Part shown: positions 47,325 to 59,830 of the stretch, piece after piece | Layout: each line of letters begins with the position of its first letter | How positions within the stretch are numbered: the stretch's first letter is position 1 | NCBI RefSeq assembly: GCF_002878395.1 | Contig: NC_061122.1 | Span: forward strand, 81,317,749-81,381,748 | From: Capsicum annuum | Taxonomy: Eukaryota > Streptophyta > Magnoliopsida > Solanales > Solanaceae | Direction: 5' to 3' | DNA length: 64,000 nt | Made by a program: the position numbers and the translations under genes | The notes under the pieces: generated by a model | What the model was told of the DNA's origin: nothing | What the model saw: only the letters and a program-made list of their open reading frames with translations | The model's database searches: none

Positions 47325-47359
47325 AACATTCGAGGACGAATGTCCTAAAGGGGTAAGGA
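47325..47359 (+). promoter_or_regulatory. Conserved hairpin and polypurine tract, element F
   Basis: AACATTCG-AGGA-CGAATGTC (last pair mismatched) at 47325-47344, then AAAGGGGTAAGGA before the LTR start at 47360. One T interrupts the purine run. Confidence 0.8.
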
Positions 47360-49943
47360 TGTAACACCCCATATTCAAGTACGTGTATTGGCGTATTCCA
47401 GTACGTGTATTGGTCTTATTTATATGGAAAATTTCCTGCACACAAACTACTGAGGCCAGCTGAATTTTTGGGTCAACTTCAAACGATCATAACTCCCTTA
47501 ATATAATGAACTGGGAGATCTTCGATCTATGAAAAGAAAGATCTTTGAGTCTTATTTCAAATTCAATTATTTTCATCCAAATCCAACATTTGAGTAAGGA
47601 GTTATACTCGTTTTACTTCAGCCTATCAAAACAGATTTTTAGGGTCAACTTCAAACGACCATAACTCCTTGTACAGGACGAACTGGGTGGCCTAATTTAT
47701 ATGAAATGAAAGCCCTTTGAATTATCCTTCCAAAGATACCAATTTCATACAAATCCAATATCAAAGAAAAAATTTATGGTCGATCTACTTTAGCTTATCA
47801 AAATAGTCCACCAAAGGACAAATTTAAGATTATTTAAATTTTAAAGGCATTTTGGTCATTTCCTATTATATTATGGACGGGAATATGTGTATACATATAT
47901 GTATATGAGTTCAAAAAATCATTTTCATCATCAATCATTGAGGAAGAACAAACCCTATCCAAATTTGACCTTTAAATTACTTTTGATTTAACCGTAGAAA
48001 TTCCAAAGTAATGTGATAACTGTGTTTGTCATCTCGAGAGCTTCGAACGGCACCTATTATTTGTGCAAACAGGATTGCATAATCAAGAGGTGAATTCTAA
48101 GGTATGAATATTGTTTACCTTTGTTATTCTCCATATGTATATGTGTGATAGAGGATTATATGTATTGGTTGTTATTGAAAGGGGATGAAAATAGGGTTAT
48201 GGACTATTTTACATGGTTTGACTGTATTGACTTGTAGAAGGTGGATATGGTAATTGAGTTATGGAAGGTGGATATGATAATTGAGTTATGTAAGGTGGAT
48301 ATGGTGATATACTATTGAATTGATGATTATTTATGTCTATGGCTCAATTTGGTTTAATGAATTGGTTGGAAGGATAAATGAATCCAAACTTGATATTGGA
48401 GGATGTTGTATGAATATGCATGGCATGTGAATGTAATTAGAGTATAAGAGGGTTAAAGTGACACCCTTTATGGTGTAATTAAGGCTTACTACTTAACTAC
48501 TAGTATGGTGAATTCAAATAATTGAATTGTGACATTTAGTTGCTAATACTAGATTGCTATATATATTCATTGTAGATAAGTAATTTGAAAAGACGGGAAG
48601 TCCATTTGGGACTAGTATTGAAGGTTGACAGTCAGGTATGTAAAGCATACTCTATACCATATCTTTACCATGACAGTAAACAATTGTTCTATTAAGAAAG
48701 TTTCCAAAGTTATTCAGTAACATGTGATCCATAATGGTTTAGTATGATGTCCTACATTACCAATGAACTTGTTTCCACCCTACAAGATGTCAAGACATTC
48801 CAATACTTACTTTTTTCCCAAATCTTACATGTTTATTACACTAATGAATGTCAAAAGGTATCCGATTGCTCAAATAAGATCCATGTGCTATTAATGACTC
48901 TAAAATGTTTCATTGATATACCAATAAGTTCCTACTTCATTGTTATGGCATTGATGACTCCAAAATAGTTCATTGATGTGACAAAGAGTTCTTACTTCAT
49001 TGTTATTGCATTGATGGTCTATTTATATGTCTCTTATTGATGTATCATTGTTTTAAAGTATCAAAAATGCGGTGGCAACTGAAATAACAATCTTAAAGAT
49101 TAATTGAACTAAGTGATGAAAGTTCTCTCTTATCGGCTGGTATCCCAGGGGCATAAGCCTATCATGGGTCGATCCCTATTTATGTGTTTTTGGGTGGTAT
49201 CCCAGGGGCATAAGCCTATCTTGGGTCGATCCCAGTTGATATGTACTGGAGGCATCCTAATGGTCATATTACAGTACAGTAATAATTACAAAGATGATAA
49301 GAATTAAGGTAAAGTGATTGAATAAATACAATGTACAGGTTGTCACAAGTTCTAGTAAGTGTGGTCCACTCCTATTACGATTTATTCACTTGTTTCTGAT
49401 TTCTATTGAGCTCCTATATCATATGTGATTATCTACAGTTTTACATACTCAGTACATATTTTGTACTAACATCTCCTATGGGGGACCTGCATTTCATACT
49501 GCAGGTACAGGTACCTCAGCTCATACACCGCATAAGTAGGAGCCAGGATATCCAGTTACTTTTGGTGAGCTCCAGTTTGCTTCGAGGCTTTCCGTGTCAT
49601 ATCCAGTCACTTTTGGTATTGTATAGAATTTATTTATATGGCGGGGTGTGTCCCGACCTTAGTTAAACTCTGTGTATTATCTAGAGGTTTTGTAGACCTA
49701 ATGTACAGTCAAGGTGGTGATTTGTTAATAGACGTGATGGCTCCAACGGCCAAGTATTGTATATATATATATGTGTGCTCGAGCTTATACAGGTGATTAT
49801 TTCCTTTTATATGCGACATGATGCTGTCCGAATTTTGGGTTGTCATAGAGGTATGCATGAGAAGTATAAGGTTATGAGCTGGTTCTCCCGGGCCTCCTCG
49901 GTTACAGGTGCCAGTACGCCCCAATAGGATTTGAGGCGTGACA
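47360..49943 (+). repeat. 3' LTR of element F
   Basis: 2584 bp. Compared with the 5' LTR it has a short duplication near its start (two copies of AGTACGTGTATTGG) and lacks about 190 bp. The deletion removes the left half of the palindrome and joins at a shared GGAA. The remainder aligns along its length. Confidence 0.92.
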
Positions 49944-49948
49944 TCTAC

Positions 49949-50884
49949 AAAGCCTCTAAAAGATACATAGAGTTAGTTAGGATCAGGAAAAATCCCCTCC
50001 CTACTCTTGACTTACTATACAATACCAAAATATATGGAACAGATTTGGAAAGCCCCGAATCAACCTGGAGCTCACCAATAGTCCCTGCAAAGCCTACGGT
50101 CCTACTGGTGAGTTGTATGAGCTGAAGTGCCTATGCCTGTAGCATGAAATACAGGTCCCCCGTGAGGGACATCAGTACAAAAATATATACTGAATATGTA
50201 AGGCAGAAGGTAACAACACACTTGATACAAAAGCTCAATAGAAATCTGATACAAGTGTATAAGTAGTACTAGTAGACCACCTTTATAAATACTTGTGGGA
50301 CAACATACATTATGTTCTTTTCTTCATTTTTACCCTTATCTTTGTAGGCCATATAATGCAAATGACCAGCTGATCAGTGATAAATAGACAAATTAGAATC
50401 GGCCCATGCTAGGCTTATGCCCCTGAGCTTCCACCTATATATAAAGATTGGGATCGGCCCATGCTAGGCTTATGCCCCTGAGCTGCCACCCACAAATAAA
50501 GGTATCGAGATCGGCCCATGCTAGGCAAATGCCCCTGAGCTGCCACTCGTTATTTTACAGATTTACGTTAGTTTATTCAGCCTTTGAGATTGTTACTTTG
50601 GTAGTCATAACATTATGGTACCTTGAACCAGTAATACGCTAATAAGAGACATATAAATAGACACTTAATGCAACAACAGTGGGGTAGGGAGCTGTTGGCA
50701 CACAAATAAAGTGTTTAGGAGCTGAAATAACACATGGGTCTTATTTGAACAAATGGAGAACTCCTAAAATTTTCTAGTGAAGATAGATGTGCAGGTCAAA
50801 TAACAAACATGTATTGAGGTGTTTTAACACATTAGAGAGTGGGAAAAAGGTCATTAGCTACATGGAATGTAATGTGTTGTATTA
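49949..50884 (-). repeat. 5' LTR of element E, middle piece
   Basis: Continues the E LTR after the TCTAC duplication of element F. It has the triple repeat (50395-50553) in reverse. It stops at about 50884 against a truncated LTR of element C; roughly 1.1 kb of E LTR expected before the next piece is missing. Confidence 0.82.
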
Positions 50885-51407
50885 GTGAAGAAGACCACAT
50901 CAAAACACTACATGATCACCCATTCATTTAGGGTGTAATGGTCTTTTTATGCTTTTTCTTTACACTCCATAGGAGCCCCTTTTCATTAAGGGTATTTTGA
51001 TCTTTAATGTAATAAGTATAAATAGACTCCTTAGGCTTATTTTTCATTAGACTTTGATGAAATTGGATATTACTCTTATATTGTAGTTTTTAGTCTCTAG
51101 TTTTAGCTCTTAGAATCTGAAAATTGGTCCAAGAACATTTGAAGTTAGGGTTTCACTTGTTTTGGATAATTTGGCAAGAAAGGTGTACTTGAGGAAGAGT
51201 GTTTCCTTTGGGTAACCTAAGAGGAAGGTTTGAACTCTTATTTTTGAGGTGTGTTGAAGATTTTGAAACATCTTCTAGTGCAAATCATTGAATAGGAGTA
51301 AGGGTCTTTCTATCTATCCATTCTATGTGTTGTTTTCTCTTTATTTGGTTGCTGGAATTTGCATCTTAGTAGCTAATTTCGTGTGTTTGGTAGTCTTTAG
51401 GCTATCA
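50885..51407 (+). repeat. 5' LTR of element C, left-truncated
   Basis: Matches 62442-62997 of the 3' LTR closely from GTGAAGAAGACC to TTAGGCTATCA, apart from a short gap near 51325. The first 230 or so bases of the LTR are missing. Confidence 0.88.
51017..51024 (+). promoter_or_regulatory. TATA box in element C 5' LTR
   Basis: TATAAATA after AATGTAATAAG, at the equivalent position in the 3' LTR (62576-62583) and solo LTR H. Confidence 0.5.
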
Positions 51408-51488
51408 GTGATGCACCTACTTAAAGAGTTCAAGCAGCTCAAAATGTCAAAGTAGGTGATGCACCGACTTGCTTAATTTCTTAGTTGG
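51408..51488 (-). repeat. Displaced 81-bp piece of E LTR
   Basis: Nearly identical to 62998-63078, including the exact junction with the end of a C LTR. It includes hairpin arms GTAGGTGATGCAC. It ends at TTAGTTGG, after which element C leader begins. Confidence 0.85.
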
Positions 51489-52188
51489 AATCCAAAAGTA
51501 TATTCAAAGAATATTCCATTCTTCCAAAAAGAGGAGGGGACAAAAGGATAAACAAAGTACAAGTGCATTTATTAAGGGGGGACCAATTCATTTCTCATCC
51601 ATTTTGAAGCTTGAAAGGGCTTCAAACTTGAACATTTTCCCTCCCAAAACTGAATTCTCTTCTTTCCTATGGGTGTTTGGCCGAAAATAATTGTTGGAAA
51701 AATTGAAATTCCGAAGGGTGACAACCAACTACATAGTGCCACATCATCACTTGTGCTCAACCAAAGTTCGACGCTAAAATTAGATTTTTTCTAGTTTCTA
51801 GTTTTTTTTTATTCTGGTTTCTTATAAGTCAATTCTATCCCTAATTAGTAAGCTAGTAATTACCTACTAGTTTGGTAATTAGATTAGAGTCTGTTGTTTC
51901 GCGTCTTCGATTTTTGAGTGTTTTTCTCATTTTCAAGTCATAGTATTTTTTGTTGGTTCAAGTTCGTGCATCACTTATTTTGAGTCATTTCAAACAAAGA
52001 TCCATTCCGATTCAAAGTTTCTCACCTCTTAAGTAACTTGCCAAATATTGCCGGTTCTCTAACACTTGTGAAGCCAAGTGTGAGTTGAGGTTGAGTGTGA
52101 GTGAAGTGAGGCTTTTGAACTTACTCGTTTGCTCGTTTTGTAGGTTATTTTGCTTGCTGTTTTTTTGCACTTCTTAGGTACATTTTCC
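51489..52188 (+). other. Untranslated leader of element C
   Basis: 700 bases between the displaced LTR piece and the ORF start, without a convincing gene. The last part (GTGTGAGTTGAGG, GTGAGTGAAGTGAGG, then TTTGTAGGT) resembles the leader of element B on its minus strand near 59110-59200. Confidence 0.6.
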
Positions 52189-53283
52189 ATGGAAACCGAA
52201 GGTACTACTTCCCAACCTTTGGGAAATGATGTTATGGGAGCTTTGATGGCCCAAATGGAGGCCTTGAGTCGAGAAATGAAGAGCGGAAATGATGCTATAA
52301 GGAGTGATATGGATTCAATGAGGGGTGACATGATTAGAATTAGAGCGAGGGTTGATAGACTATGTCCACCAAAATCTCCACAATTCCAAACACCTCAAGT
52401 CCAAAGATCCTATACTTCACAAAACCATCCACTAGACCCAGATGAAGTGGTGAAACAAGGGAGAAGACTTGACAAACTCCCTTGTGATGTGAGATTCTCA
52501 AAGGATAAAGTGGGCTGCCATGATTTGAACCAAGGCAAAGAAGACTGTACTCAAGAACATAAAGGTAAAATAACAAACGCATACACTTTTGTACATATGG
52601 ACGATGATTGTGTGGCTAGTAGCCCATTAAGCATGAGTGGTAGCTTATCTATTTGTGAGTTTATTGATTCTTTGCCTCTTGTTGATGATGTACTTGTTAT
52701 GAGTGTGGATACACTCGTTAATCCTATTGATGCTAGAATTGACTCTTCTTGTAAGATAAATTTAAGTCTACCTAGTGTTAAAGCCATTGTGTTGAATGAT
52801 AATACATCATCTATTGATTCTTTTTCCGTTGATGATTATGTACATATTGTGAATGTGGATACACTAGTTGATCCTATTGATGACCGAATTGACTCTTCTT
52901 GTAAGATCAATTTATGTCCACCTAGTGTTGAAGCTAATGTGTTGAATGATAGTACATTATCTTGTGGGAATTGTGTTGATCAACTTATGTGTGAAATTTA
53001 TCCACCACTTGAGGATGTATGTGATATGTTTAATGGATCTCAAGTGAGTGATGATGTTGAAAATGTTGATTAAATAAATAAGAGTAACCCCTTTAACATA
53101 ACCTCTTGTGAATGTTCTACTCTCGGTTTTGCTCATAGGGATAATCATGTGCTTGAAATATCTATGATTCTTGATAACGATCTTTTAGAGAATGGATTTG
53201 CATATTCTATATCCTCTTCATGGATAGATCCTTCTCTCTTTAAGGATTATAGCTTGTTTGAAGATAATGAGTTCACTCCTAAT
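52189..53283 (+). CDS. Element C ORF, first part: coiled-coil start, tandem repeats, unknown function
   Basis: I do not recognise a known domain. The start at 52189 (METEGTTSQ) is chosen because element B begins MEGITSQ at the same place; an in-frame ATG at 52150 is also possible. Residues 15-65 are heptad-like and probably coiled coil (MAQMEALSREMKSGNDAI). Residues about 165-280 hold two tandem copies of a roughly 48-residue acidic repeat built around VDTLV-PID-RIDSSCKINL. There is no CCHC knuckle, protease or polymerase motif. A TAA stands at 53071-53073, but the same frame stays open afterwards to the insertion of element B at 53283, and reading resumes at 61263. The native protein was probably one long ORF from both parts. 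It may be a Gag-like structural protein or captured host sequence; I cannot tell. Confidence 0.6.
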
Positions 53284-54154
53284 TGATACACTACTAACTT
53301 GGAGCGTATCAAATCTGCCACAAAATCAGTCCAAACACACTACAATTCTGAGAGCTTAAAGATAACAACTCCAATATATGAAGACAACAACAATCATATA
53401 ATTTTGAAGGAATACCAACACCAAAAACAGTAGCTACACAAGGAGAACAAGAAGATAACAATAACATTAAACAATGGTTCAACAACACAAGATGATAGAT
53501 TACAAAAAGTACAATGTTAACAACAAGAACAACAAATGGCAGTAACTATAGTGAATCGAAAATCAGCCCCACATGGCTTCACTAAGTTATTGCAAAGTTT
53601 CAAGAGTACAAAATGAAAGATAGTAACTTGACAAAAAGATATCTTAGAATCTATGAACCCTAACTTGAAGAATGGACCCTAAGACCAAAAGATTTCAGTA
53701 CAAGCTCTTACTTAGACCAAGAGGAACCATGAACCTCAAGATCTCAAGTTTCTAACCAAGAAACAACACAAGTGTAACTACACTTGTTGGACAGATTTCA
53801 GGTTCTACTCTCAAGAACAAGAGAGAAATATTCAATGTTACCCGACTTGTTGTTGTGAAATATGAAGAATGAACTAAGTGCTGACAATAACCCTAATAGC
53901 ATCTATTTATATTACACACAAAATGAAGGACAAATGACCTTCCTACCCTTCAGTCATGGGGTGCCCTTAGAGTGTAATTTATTACACTTCAAGGATCATT
54001 TTCACACTTAAAAACGTTGAAGATCTTTGGAGAATCAAGTATCAACTCACAAGCAGCCATTTGCATGAACATGGCTTGTAGTTTTTATAACTTCCGAGCT
54101 TGGCTTCGCGTGAATGGTCGAGAATGTATTGGACAGCTTTGTACACCTGTATCA
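53284..54154 (-). repeat. 3' LTR of element B
   Basis: 871 bp, TGATACAGG... to ...GTAGTGTATCA on the minus strand. It is nearly identical to the 5' LTR (60384-61257), suggesting relatively recent insertion. The last 24 codons of the integrase frame, counting the stop, lie in its first 70 bases. Confidence 0.93.
53904..53911 (-). promoter_or_regulatory. TATA box in element B 3' LTR
   Basis: TATAAATA on the minus strand, after GTGTGTAA; same place in the 5' LTR at 61007-61014. Confidence 0.5.
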
Positions 54155-55376
54155 TCCTCTCCATCTTGAGAGGAATTTGACCTCAAATTCAGCATTTGGT
54201 CATCCTCAACCGCATCCACTAGAGAAAGATCACACATTTTGAAAGTGTTGTGCATTTGGTATTCCGGGGGAAGGTCAATCTTGTAGGCATTATCATTGAT
54301 CCGTTCAAGTACTTGGAATGGACCATCGTCTCTTGGCATCAATTTGGACTTTCTTTGAGACGAAAACCTATCCTTTCTAAGGTGAACCCACACCCAATCT
54401 CCCGGTTCAAGAATGAGTTTCTTTCTCCCCTTGTTGACTCTCCTTGCAATGCCTTGATTTTTCTTCTCAAGTCAAAGCCGCACCTTCTCATGTAACTTCT
54501 TCATCAAATCTGCCCGCTTCCATCTAAGCTAATCATAACATCACTAGGCAAAGGAGTTAAATCCAAAGGGGTAAGGGGGTTGAGGCCATATAGGCACTCA
54601 AAGGGAGTCATTCCCGTACTTGAGTGTATGACATGGTTATATACAAACTCAATCAATGGTAGTTGTTCCTCCCAAGAAGTCAATTTTATTTTATCATGGA
54701 ACGTAGCATAGCACCCAAAGTCCTATTTACTACTTCCGTTTAACCATCAGTTCATGGGTGGCAAGATGCAGAGAATAATAACTTGGTTCCAAGCTTACCC
54801 CAAATGGATTTCCAAAAGTGACTTAGGAACTTAGAGTCCCTATCACTCATAATGGTCCTCGGAACACCATGCAACATGACAACATTATCAAAAAACAAAG
54901 AGGCCACACTAGGTGCATCGTCACATTTAAAGCATGGAATAAAGTGTGTCATCTTAGAAAACTGATCGACCACAACAAAGATATTGTCCTAACCTTGTCT
55001 TGTCCTAGGCAACCCTAACACAAAATCCATAGATATGTCAAGCCAAGGGCGTAAAAGAGTGGGCAGCGGGTTGTACAACCCATGAGGTAGGAGCCGCGAT
55101 TTGGCTCCTTTGAAATCTATGCATTGGCCATAAATCTTTGCCACATCCTTGTGCATTTTTGGCCAATAGAATTGATCCTCCAATATTCCAAGGGTCTTTT
55201 CTATCCCAAAGTGACCCATTAGAACGCCATTGTGTGCTTCCCTCACAAATAACTCTCTCCAAGAACTGAAGGGTACACACAATCGTCTACCTTTAAATAA
55301 GTATCCATCAAACTTGGCATATAGATTTGAACCCCTAACCGAATCCCACTTGTCCTTACCCATTTCTTCGCATCCC
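54085..55376 (-). pseudogene. Integrase, element B
   Basis: Zinc-binding part at 55363-55000 (HNGVLMGHFGIEKT; only one of two cysteines, as YGQCIDFKGAKS). Then the core: WLDISMDFVLGLPR (first aspartate), [16 protein letters not shown] (second). The next segment (54500-54750) is recognisable but crossed by stops. The C-terminal tail 54393-54085 reads MWVHLRKDRF, then DGPFQVLERINDNAYKIDLP, and ends in FTRSQARKL after crossing the LTR boundary at 54154. No chromodomain follows. Confidence 0.88.
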
Positions 55377-56989
55377 CTAAAGATAGGAGAAAACTGAGGT
55401 CCTCGGGATAAATTCTTTCAAACTCTCAAAACCCATTAATTTTGAAGATAATGTTGAGACAAGAATATGTTTTCTAGACAAATCATTGGCTACTACGTTG
55501 TCCTTACCCTTTTTGTATTGAATAACATAAGGGAAGCTTTCAAGAAACTCAATCCATTTTGCATGCCGCTTGTTAATCTTGTCTTGTACCCGAAGATGCT
55601 TCAAGGATTCATGGTCCGTTTGGATCACGAACTCTTTGGGCCACAAATAGTGCTGCCAAGTGGCCAAAGCTCAAATCAAGGCATACAACTCTAGATCGTA
55701 TGTGGAGTAGTTTAGAGTTGCTCCTTTGAGCTTTTCACTAAAATAAGCAATGGATTTTAAATCTTGCATCAAAATAGCCCCTATTCCCACTTTACTAGCA
55801 TCGTACTCAACTTTGAATGTCTTATCAAAGTTGGGCAATTATAATAAAGGCGCAGAAAAAAGCATAGCTTTCAAGGTTTCAAAAGCATTAGCTTGCTCTT
55901 CACCCCACTTGAAGGGTTGGTCTTTTTGAATGACCGTGGTCAAAGGAGTGGCTATGGTGCTGAATCCTTTGACAAACCTTCTATAAAAACTAGCTAACCC
56001 GTGGAAGCTTCATACTTCGCTAATGGTTTGTGGGGTTGGCCAATTTTTGATAGCATCTATCTTTGATTCATCCACTTCGACCCCTCTTGAACTAACAACA
56101 AAACCCAAGAAAACAACTTCATTAACACCAAAAGAGCACTTCTCCAAATTTGCATACAACCTTTCCTTTCTAAGGACATCAAACAAACATTGTAAATGTA
56201 TCACATGCTCATCAATTGACTTACTATAGACCAAGACATCATCACAGTAAATAACAACAAACTTTCTAATAAATGGCTTCATCACATGATTCATTAGCCT
56301 CATGAAAGTACTTGGAGAATTTGTTAGGCCGAATGGCATAACCATCCATTCATAGAGACCAAATTTAGTCTTGAAGGTGGTTTTCCATTCATCACCGGGT
56401 TGTATTCTTATTTGGTGCTAGCCACTCCTTAAATCAATCTTAGAAAATAAACACAAACCATTTAATTCATCAAGCATATCATCTAACCTAGGGATAGGGT
56501 GGCGATATTTTATCGTAATCTTATTGATGGCTCGGCAGTCCACACACATACACCATGTTCCATCTTTCTTAGGAACCAGTAGCACCGAAACCACGCACGA
56601 ACTCATGCTCTCCTTGATATACCCTTTGTTGAGGAGTTCCTCAACTTGACACTACAATTCTTTAGTGTCGTAGGGTTGCTTCTATAAGCTGGCTTATTTG
56701 GCAATTGTGAACCCAGCACAAAGCCAATTTGATGCTCAATTCCCCGAAGCGGGGGCAATCCTTGCAGAAGCTATTTGGGAAATACATCTTCATAATCCTT
56801 CAACACACAAGAAATCAAAGGATAAATAGAATAATTAGTGGGTTTAGTATTAAAAAAATGATCCAAAAGAAGCATAAGCGTGTCCACATCATAATCTAAG
56901 AAGAGCTCCTTCTTTCTAGCCAACATCACCATGTTTTCTTGCCCATTTGATGTTGAGGCAGTCCCGGAAATCCCTACTGCCCCACCCAC
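55377..56989 (-). pseudogene. Reverse transcriptase and RNase H, element B
   Basis: A spacer with LFLDYDVDTLMLLLD and LKDYEDVFP (56989-56771) leads into RT fingers ([16 protein letters not shown], 56606-56418). The palm is open at 56345-56010 with [15 protein letters not shown] and the catalytic [11 protein letters not shown] near 56240. RNase H appears at 55667-55377 ([11 protein letters not shown], then [11 protein letters not shown]). Frame breaks separate the three open blocks. Confidence 0.88.
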
Positions 56990-57094
56990 ATTTTTCCCTC
57001 CTTTTCATTATTTTCAGGTTACTTTCCCTTCTCCTTTAAGTCCCTCATCTTTTGATGTAATTCATTTACTTATGATGGCAAAAGAGGATAAAGA

Positions 57095-57490
57095 GTGACC
57101 TTTCGACCATCCTTCTCATGTGAAATATCGGTTGCTCCTCCCATCATATTTGGTAGACCTATCATATTGCCGAGGTCTACCTAACAACAAATGATATGCT
57201 TGCATTGGTATCACATCACAAAGCACTTTATCTTGGTAGTTCCCTACCTTAAACCGTATCACGCATTGCCTCATGACCTTCAATTCACCGCATTCATTCA
57301 ACCACCGCAACTTGTAAGGGCTAGTATGAAGTGTAGTTGGTAATTTTAGAAAGTTCACCATAGCGACACTAACGACATTCGCACAACTACCACCATCAAT
57401 CACCAAAGTGCACACATTCCCCTTTACAAGGAATTTGGTATGGAATAGATTTTCCCTTTGGCTAGGGTCATCCATTGCCTTACTAATCAT
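57095..57490 (-). pseudogene. Protease, element B
   Basis: Open for 124 codons. The active-site region is VIDGGSCANVVS, where DGG replaces the usual DSG; the DGGSC form is common in related plant elements. It ends with the HLLLGRPRQYDR segment typical of these proteases (usually RPWQ). It probably cleaved the polyprotein; the frame ends shortly before the RT spacer. Confidence 0.8.
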
Positions 57491-57687
57491 AGTACGTCTA
57501 ACTACAAAGATTGGAACAACACACTCCCCTTCTTGTGGGTAAATAACTTCACCATCATCATCATCATCATCAAGTGGCCTATTTCCAGTTTTCTCTCCAT
57601 CTTGAGGCTCGACCTCATCCTCCTCTTTTTTAAGACCACCTCCTTAACAAGGTAATACAATCTCCCTTCCCACAGTATCATGTTACA

Positions 57688-59106
57688 TCAATTTGAACAT
57701 TCATTGGATTTATGTCCCCAACCTTGGCACTTGAAACATTGGAATCCTTTTGGGTTTGGATAATTGTGAACTTCTTGTTTTAGAGGAATTTTGTGGACTG
57801 TTTTGGGCTCGGGCAGCCTTGTAGTGGCGGTTTGGTACTTGGTTTTGGGCCAACCCAAAGAGCATTGAACCATGTCCTTGATTCTAGGCCAACTCGAGAT
57901 GGATTGTCCCCTTGCCTTGAGCGACGACCTCTCTTTAAGCTCCCTTTCAATCTCAAGAGCCGATCGAAAAATACCTTCAACGGTATCAAATTTGTGAAGT
58001 GTCAAATGAGTGCAGATCTCTTTGTTTAACTCACACTTGAACCGGATGATGTCATGACTGATTTGTTCCCCACGATGATCAAGCTTCAACATGAGCTGTT
58101 GAAACTCATCATAATATGCCATCACACTTTTATTGCCTTGACGTAAGTTGTACAATCTAGCAACCAATTCATGGCAATAACTCTCGGGAAGGTACCGTTG
58201 ACTCATTAAGTACCTTAACCAAAACCAAGGTGGTGGCTGCCCATCAACTAATTCATCACCAAAACGCTTGACGTACTCTCACCAAGTGTTGGCATAACCC
58301 TCAAAATGAGCTATGGCATAACAACTTTTCTTTTCTTCCGAGATATCATTAACTTGGAAAACTTTGTCACAAGGTGATTCCCATGCTAAGTAGGACTCGG
58401 GGTTACTTTCACCCTTAAAGATAGGTAAGATCAGTTTGATGATATTGATGCCTACGTCTCTTTCTTGGTGTCAATTTCCCCTTTCTCCATACCCTCGGTA
58501 CCTCCTTGGATCAACACAGCCCCTTCTTAGCTCCTCCTCTCTCATGTAAGCATCATCAAAGGCTCCATATCCATAAAACTCCTTTCTACCATGTTCCTCA
58601 AAGTGAGCTGGTCGGTTTTGGTGATTTAGAATCTGATTTGGAGGCATTGGGATTTGTGGAGGTGGTGGTCTTTGATTTGGTTGAGTTTGGTAAGGTACGT
58701 TCAGATTTTGTGGAGGTAATGGACGGCTACATCCTTCTGGGGGAATTGGAGGAGTTTGGGAATGGCGTGATCTATTCGATTCTTAGTTTGGAGGGAAAGT
58801 AATGGTATGATTTATGGCATTTAGTGGGGCTAGAGGTGGATTCATTATTTGGTGCAATGTTTCTGGTGAGATAGTTGTGGATGAAGTTCTTTCATGCCCA
58901 CTTGAAGGAATATGATGAGGAGTGGATGGACGAGAGTTCTTTTGACTCTCTACTTACTCTAATCTCCCACTTATCGTAGTCAAATCTCCCCTCATTGCCC
59001 CAACTTCTGTGTTCAACCTCTCTAAACTTCTGGTAATGGCCTGAAGTGTGGCCTCCATAGTGTCTTGTTCAGTAGTACCCCCACTTTGAGATGTTATTCC
59101 TTCCAT
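57688..59106 (-). pseudogene. gag, element B
   Basis: The start ATG at 59106 reads MEGITSQSGGTTEQ and a coiled-coil-like segment (LERLNTEVGAMRGDLTTI), open to a TAA about 48 codons on. A proline/glutamine-rich region with frame breaks follows (58960-58480). The Gag core is open from 58206 (YLPESYCHELVARLYNLRQG) to 57688 and ends in a complete zinc knuckle CFKCQGWGHKSNEC (C-x2-C-x4-H-x4-C). A plus-strand frame at 58506-58802 is an antisense shadow. Confidence 0.85.
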
Positions 59107-59651
59107 GTCAAGGTGTTACCTACACAATCAGCAAACAAGTTAGCATTAAACCTCTCCTCACTCACACTCTCTCGGTTCACTCACACTTGAGCTCCACAAA
59201 TGTTGAAGATTGGCTAGTAACCGTGAATCCTTAAGATATGAGTAAAGCTCTTGTCCGGAGTGGATTATTGTTTGAAACTCTAAGAATTATCAACGGACTA
59301 GAGTTAAGTTACAACGTATTCAAACAAATAAAAGCACCCAACTAAACGTGGACACGAACAAAGGAATTCAAAAGGACTAGTTGACAACCTAGTAGGAGTG
59401 TACTAGCATGTTAATTAGTTCTAGAACCAAGTAATGAAACTAAGAATCAACAATTAGAAACTATAAAACCTAAATTTGTGCTTATTAATGACATGAACAA
59501 TAGTCAATGGGTGACGTGAACAGTAGCAAATGGGTGACGTGGCAGCATGCAATTGGTCTTGGTCCCACACAATTTAAGCACCAATTCTGAAATTTAAATC
59601 TTTACACAATTTGGAAAGGATGACAATTGGTCTTGGAGGGAAAACATAAGT

Positions 59652-59830
59652 CTTGAAATAAGAAAAGTACCTTGTCCCACAACACAAGGTTCTTGAAATA
59701 AGAAAAAGTATCTTGTCACACAACACTAGGTTCTGGAAATAAGAAAAAGTACTTGTCCCACAACACAAGGTTCTTGAAATAAGAAAAGGTATCTTGTCAC
59801 ACAACACTAGGTTCTTGAAATAAGAAAAAG
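59652..59830 (-). repeat. Four tandem ~41-bp repeats in the leader of element B
   Basis: Units start (plus strand) CTTGAAATAAGAAAA at 59652, 59692, 59733 and 59773, with a partial fifth at 59814. Alternate units read CCCACAACACAAGG and CACACAACACTAGG, so an 81-bp pair was itself duplicated. The minus-strand frame across it (59873-59574) is repeat translation, not a gene. Confidence 0.85.

Larger units (their letters stand above)
39462..49943 (+). mobile_element. Element F: complete Tekay-type chromovirus
   Basis: 10,482 bp with perfect target duplications TCTAC (39457-39461 and 49944-49948). It has two LTRs (2744 and 2584 bp), primer site, gag, protease, RT, RNase H, integrase, chromodomain, hairpin and polypurine tract. 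All domains are present in order, so it is the structurally most complete copy, but gag and pol carry numerous stops. Its LTRs form a subfamily distinct from those of A, D, E and G (TGTAACACCCCATATTC start, double GGTATCCCAGGGG repeats). Confidence 0.93.

Noticed and set aside
50885..51407. Interpretation as an independent solo LTR
   Set aside because: The leader and ORF of element C follow within 81 bases and the 3' LTR at 62214-62997 is the matching partner, so it is better read as the damaged 5' LTR, though a separate solo LTR is not excluded.
58506..58802. 98-codon plus-strand frame
   Set aside because: Antisense to the degraded proline-rich part of element B gag.
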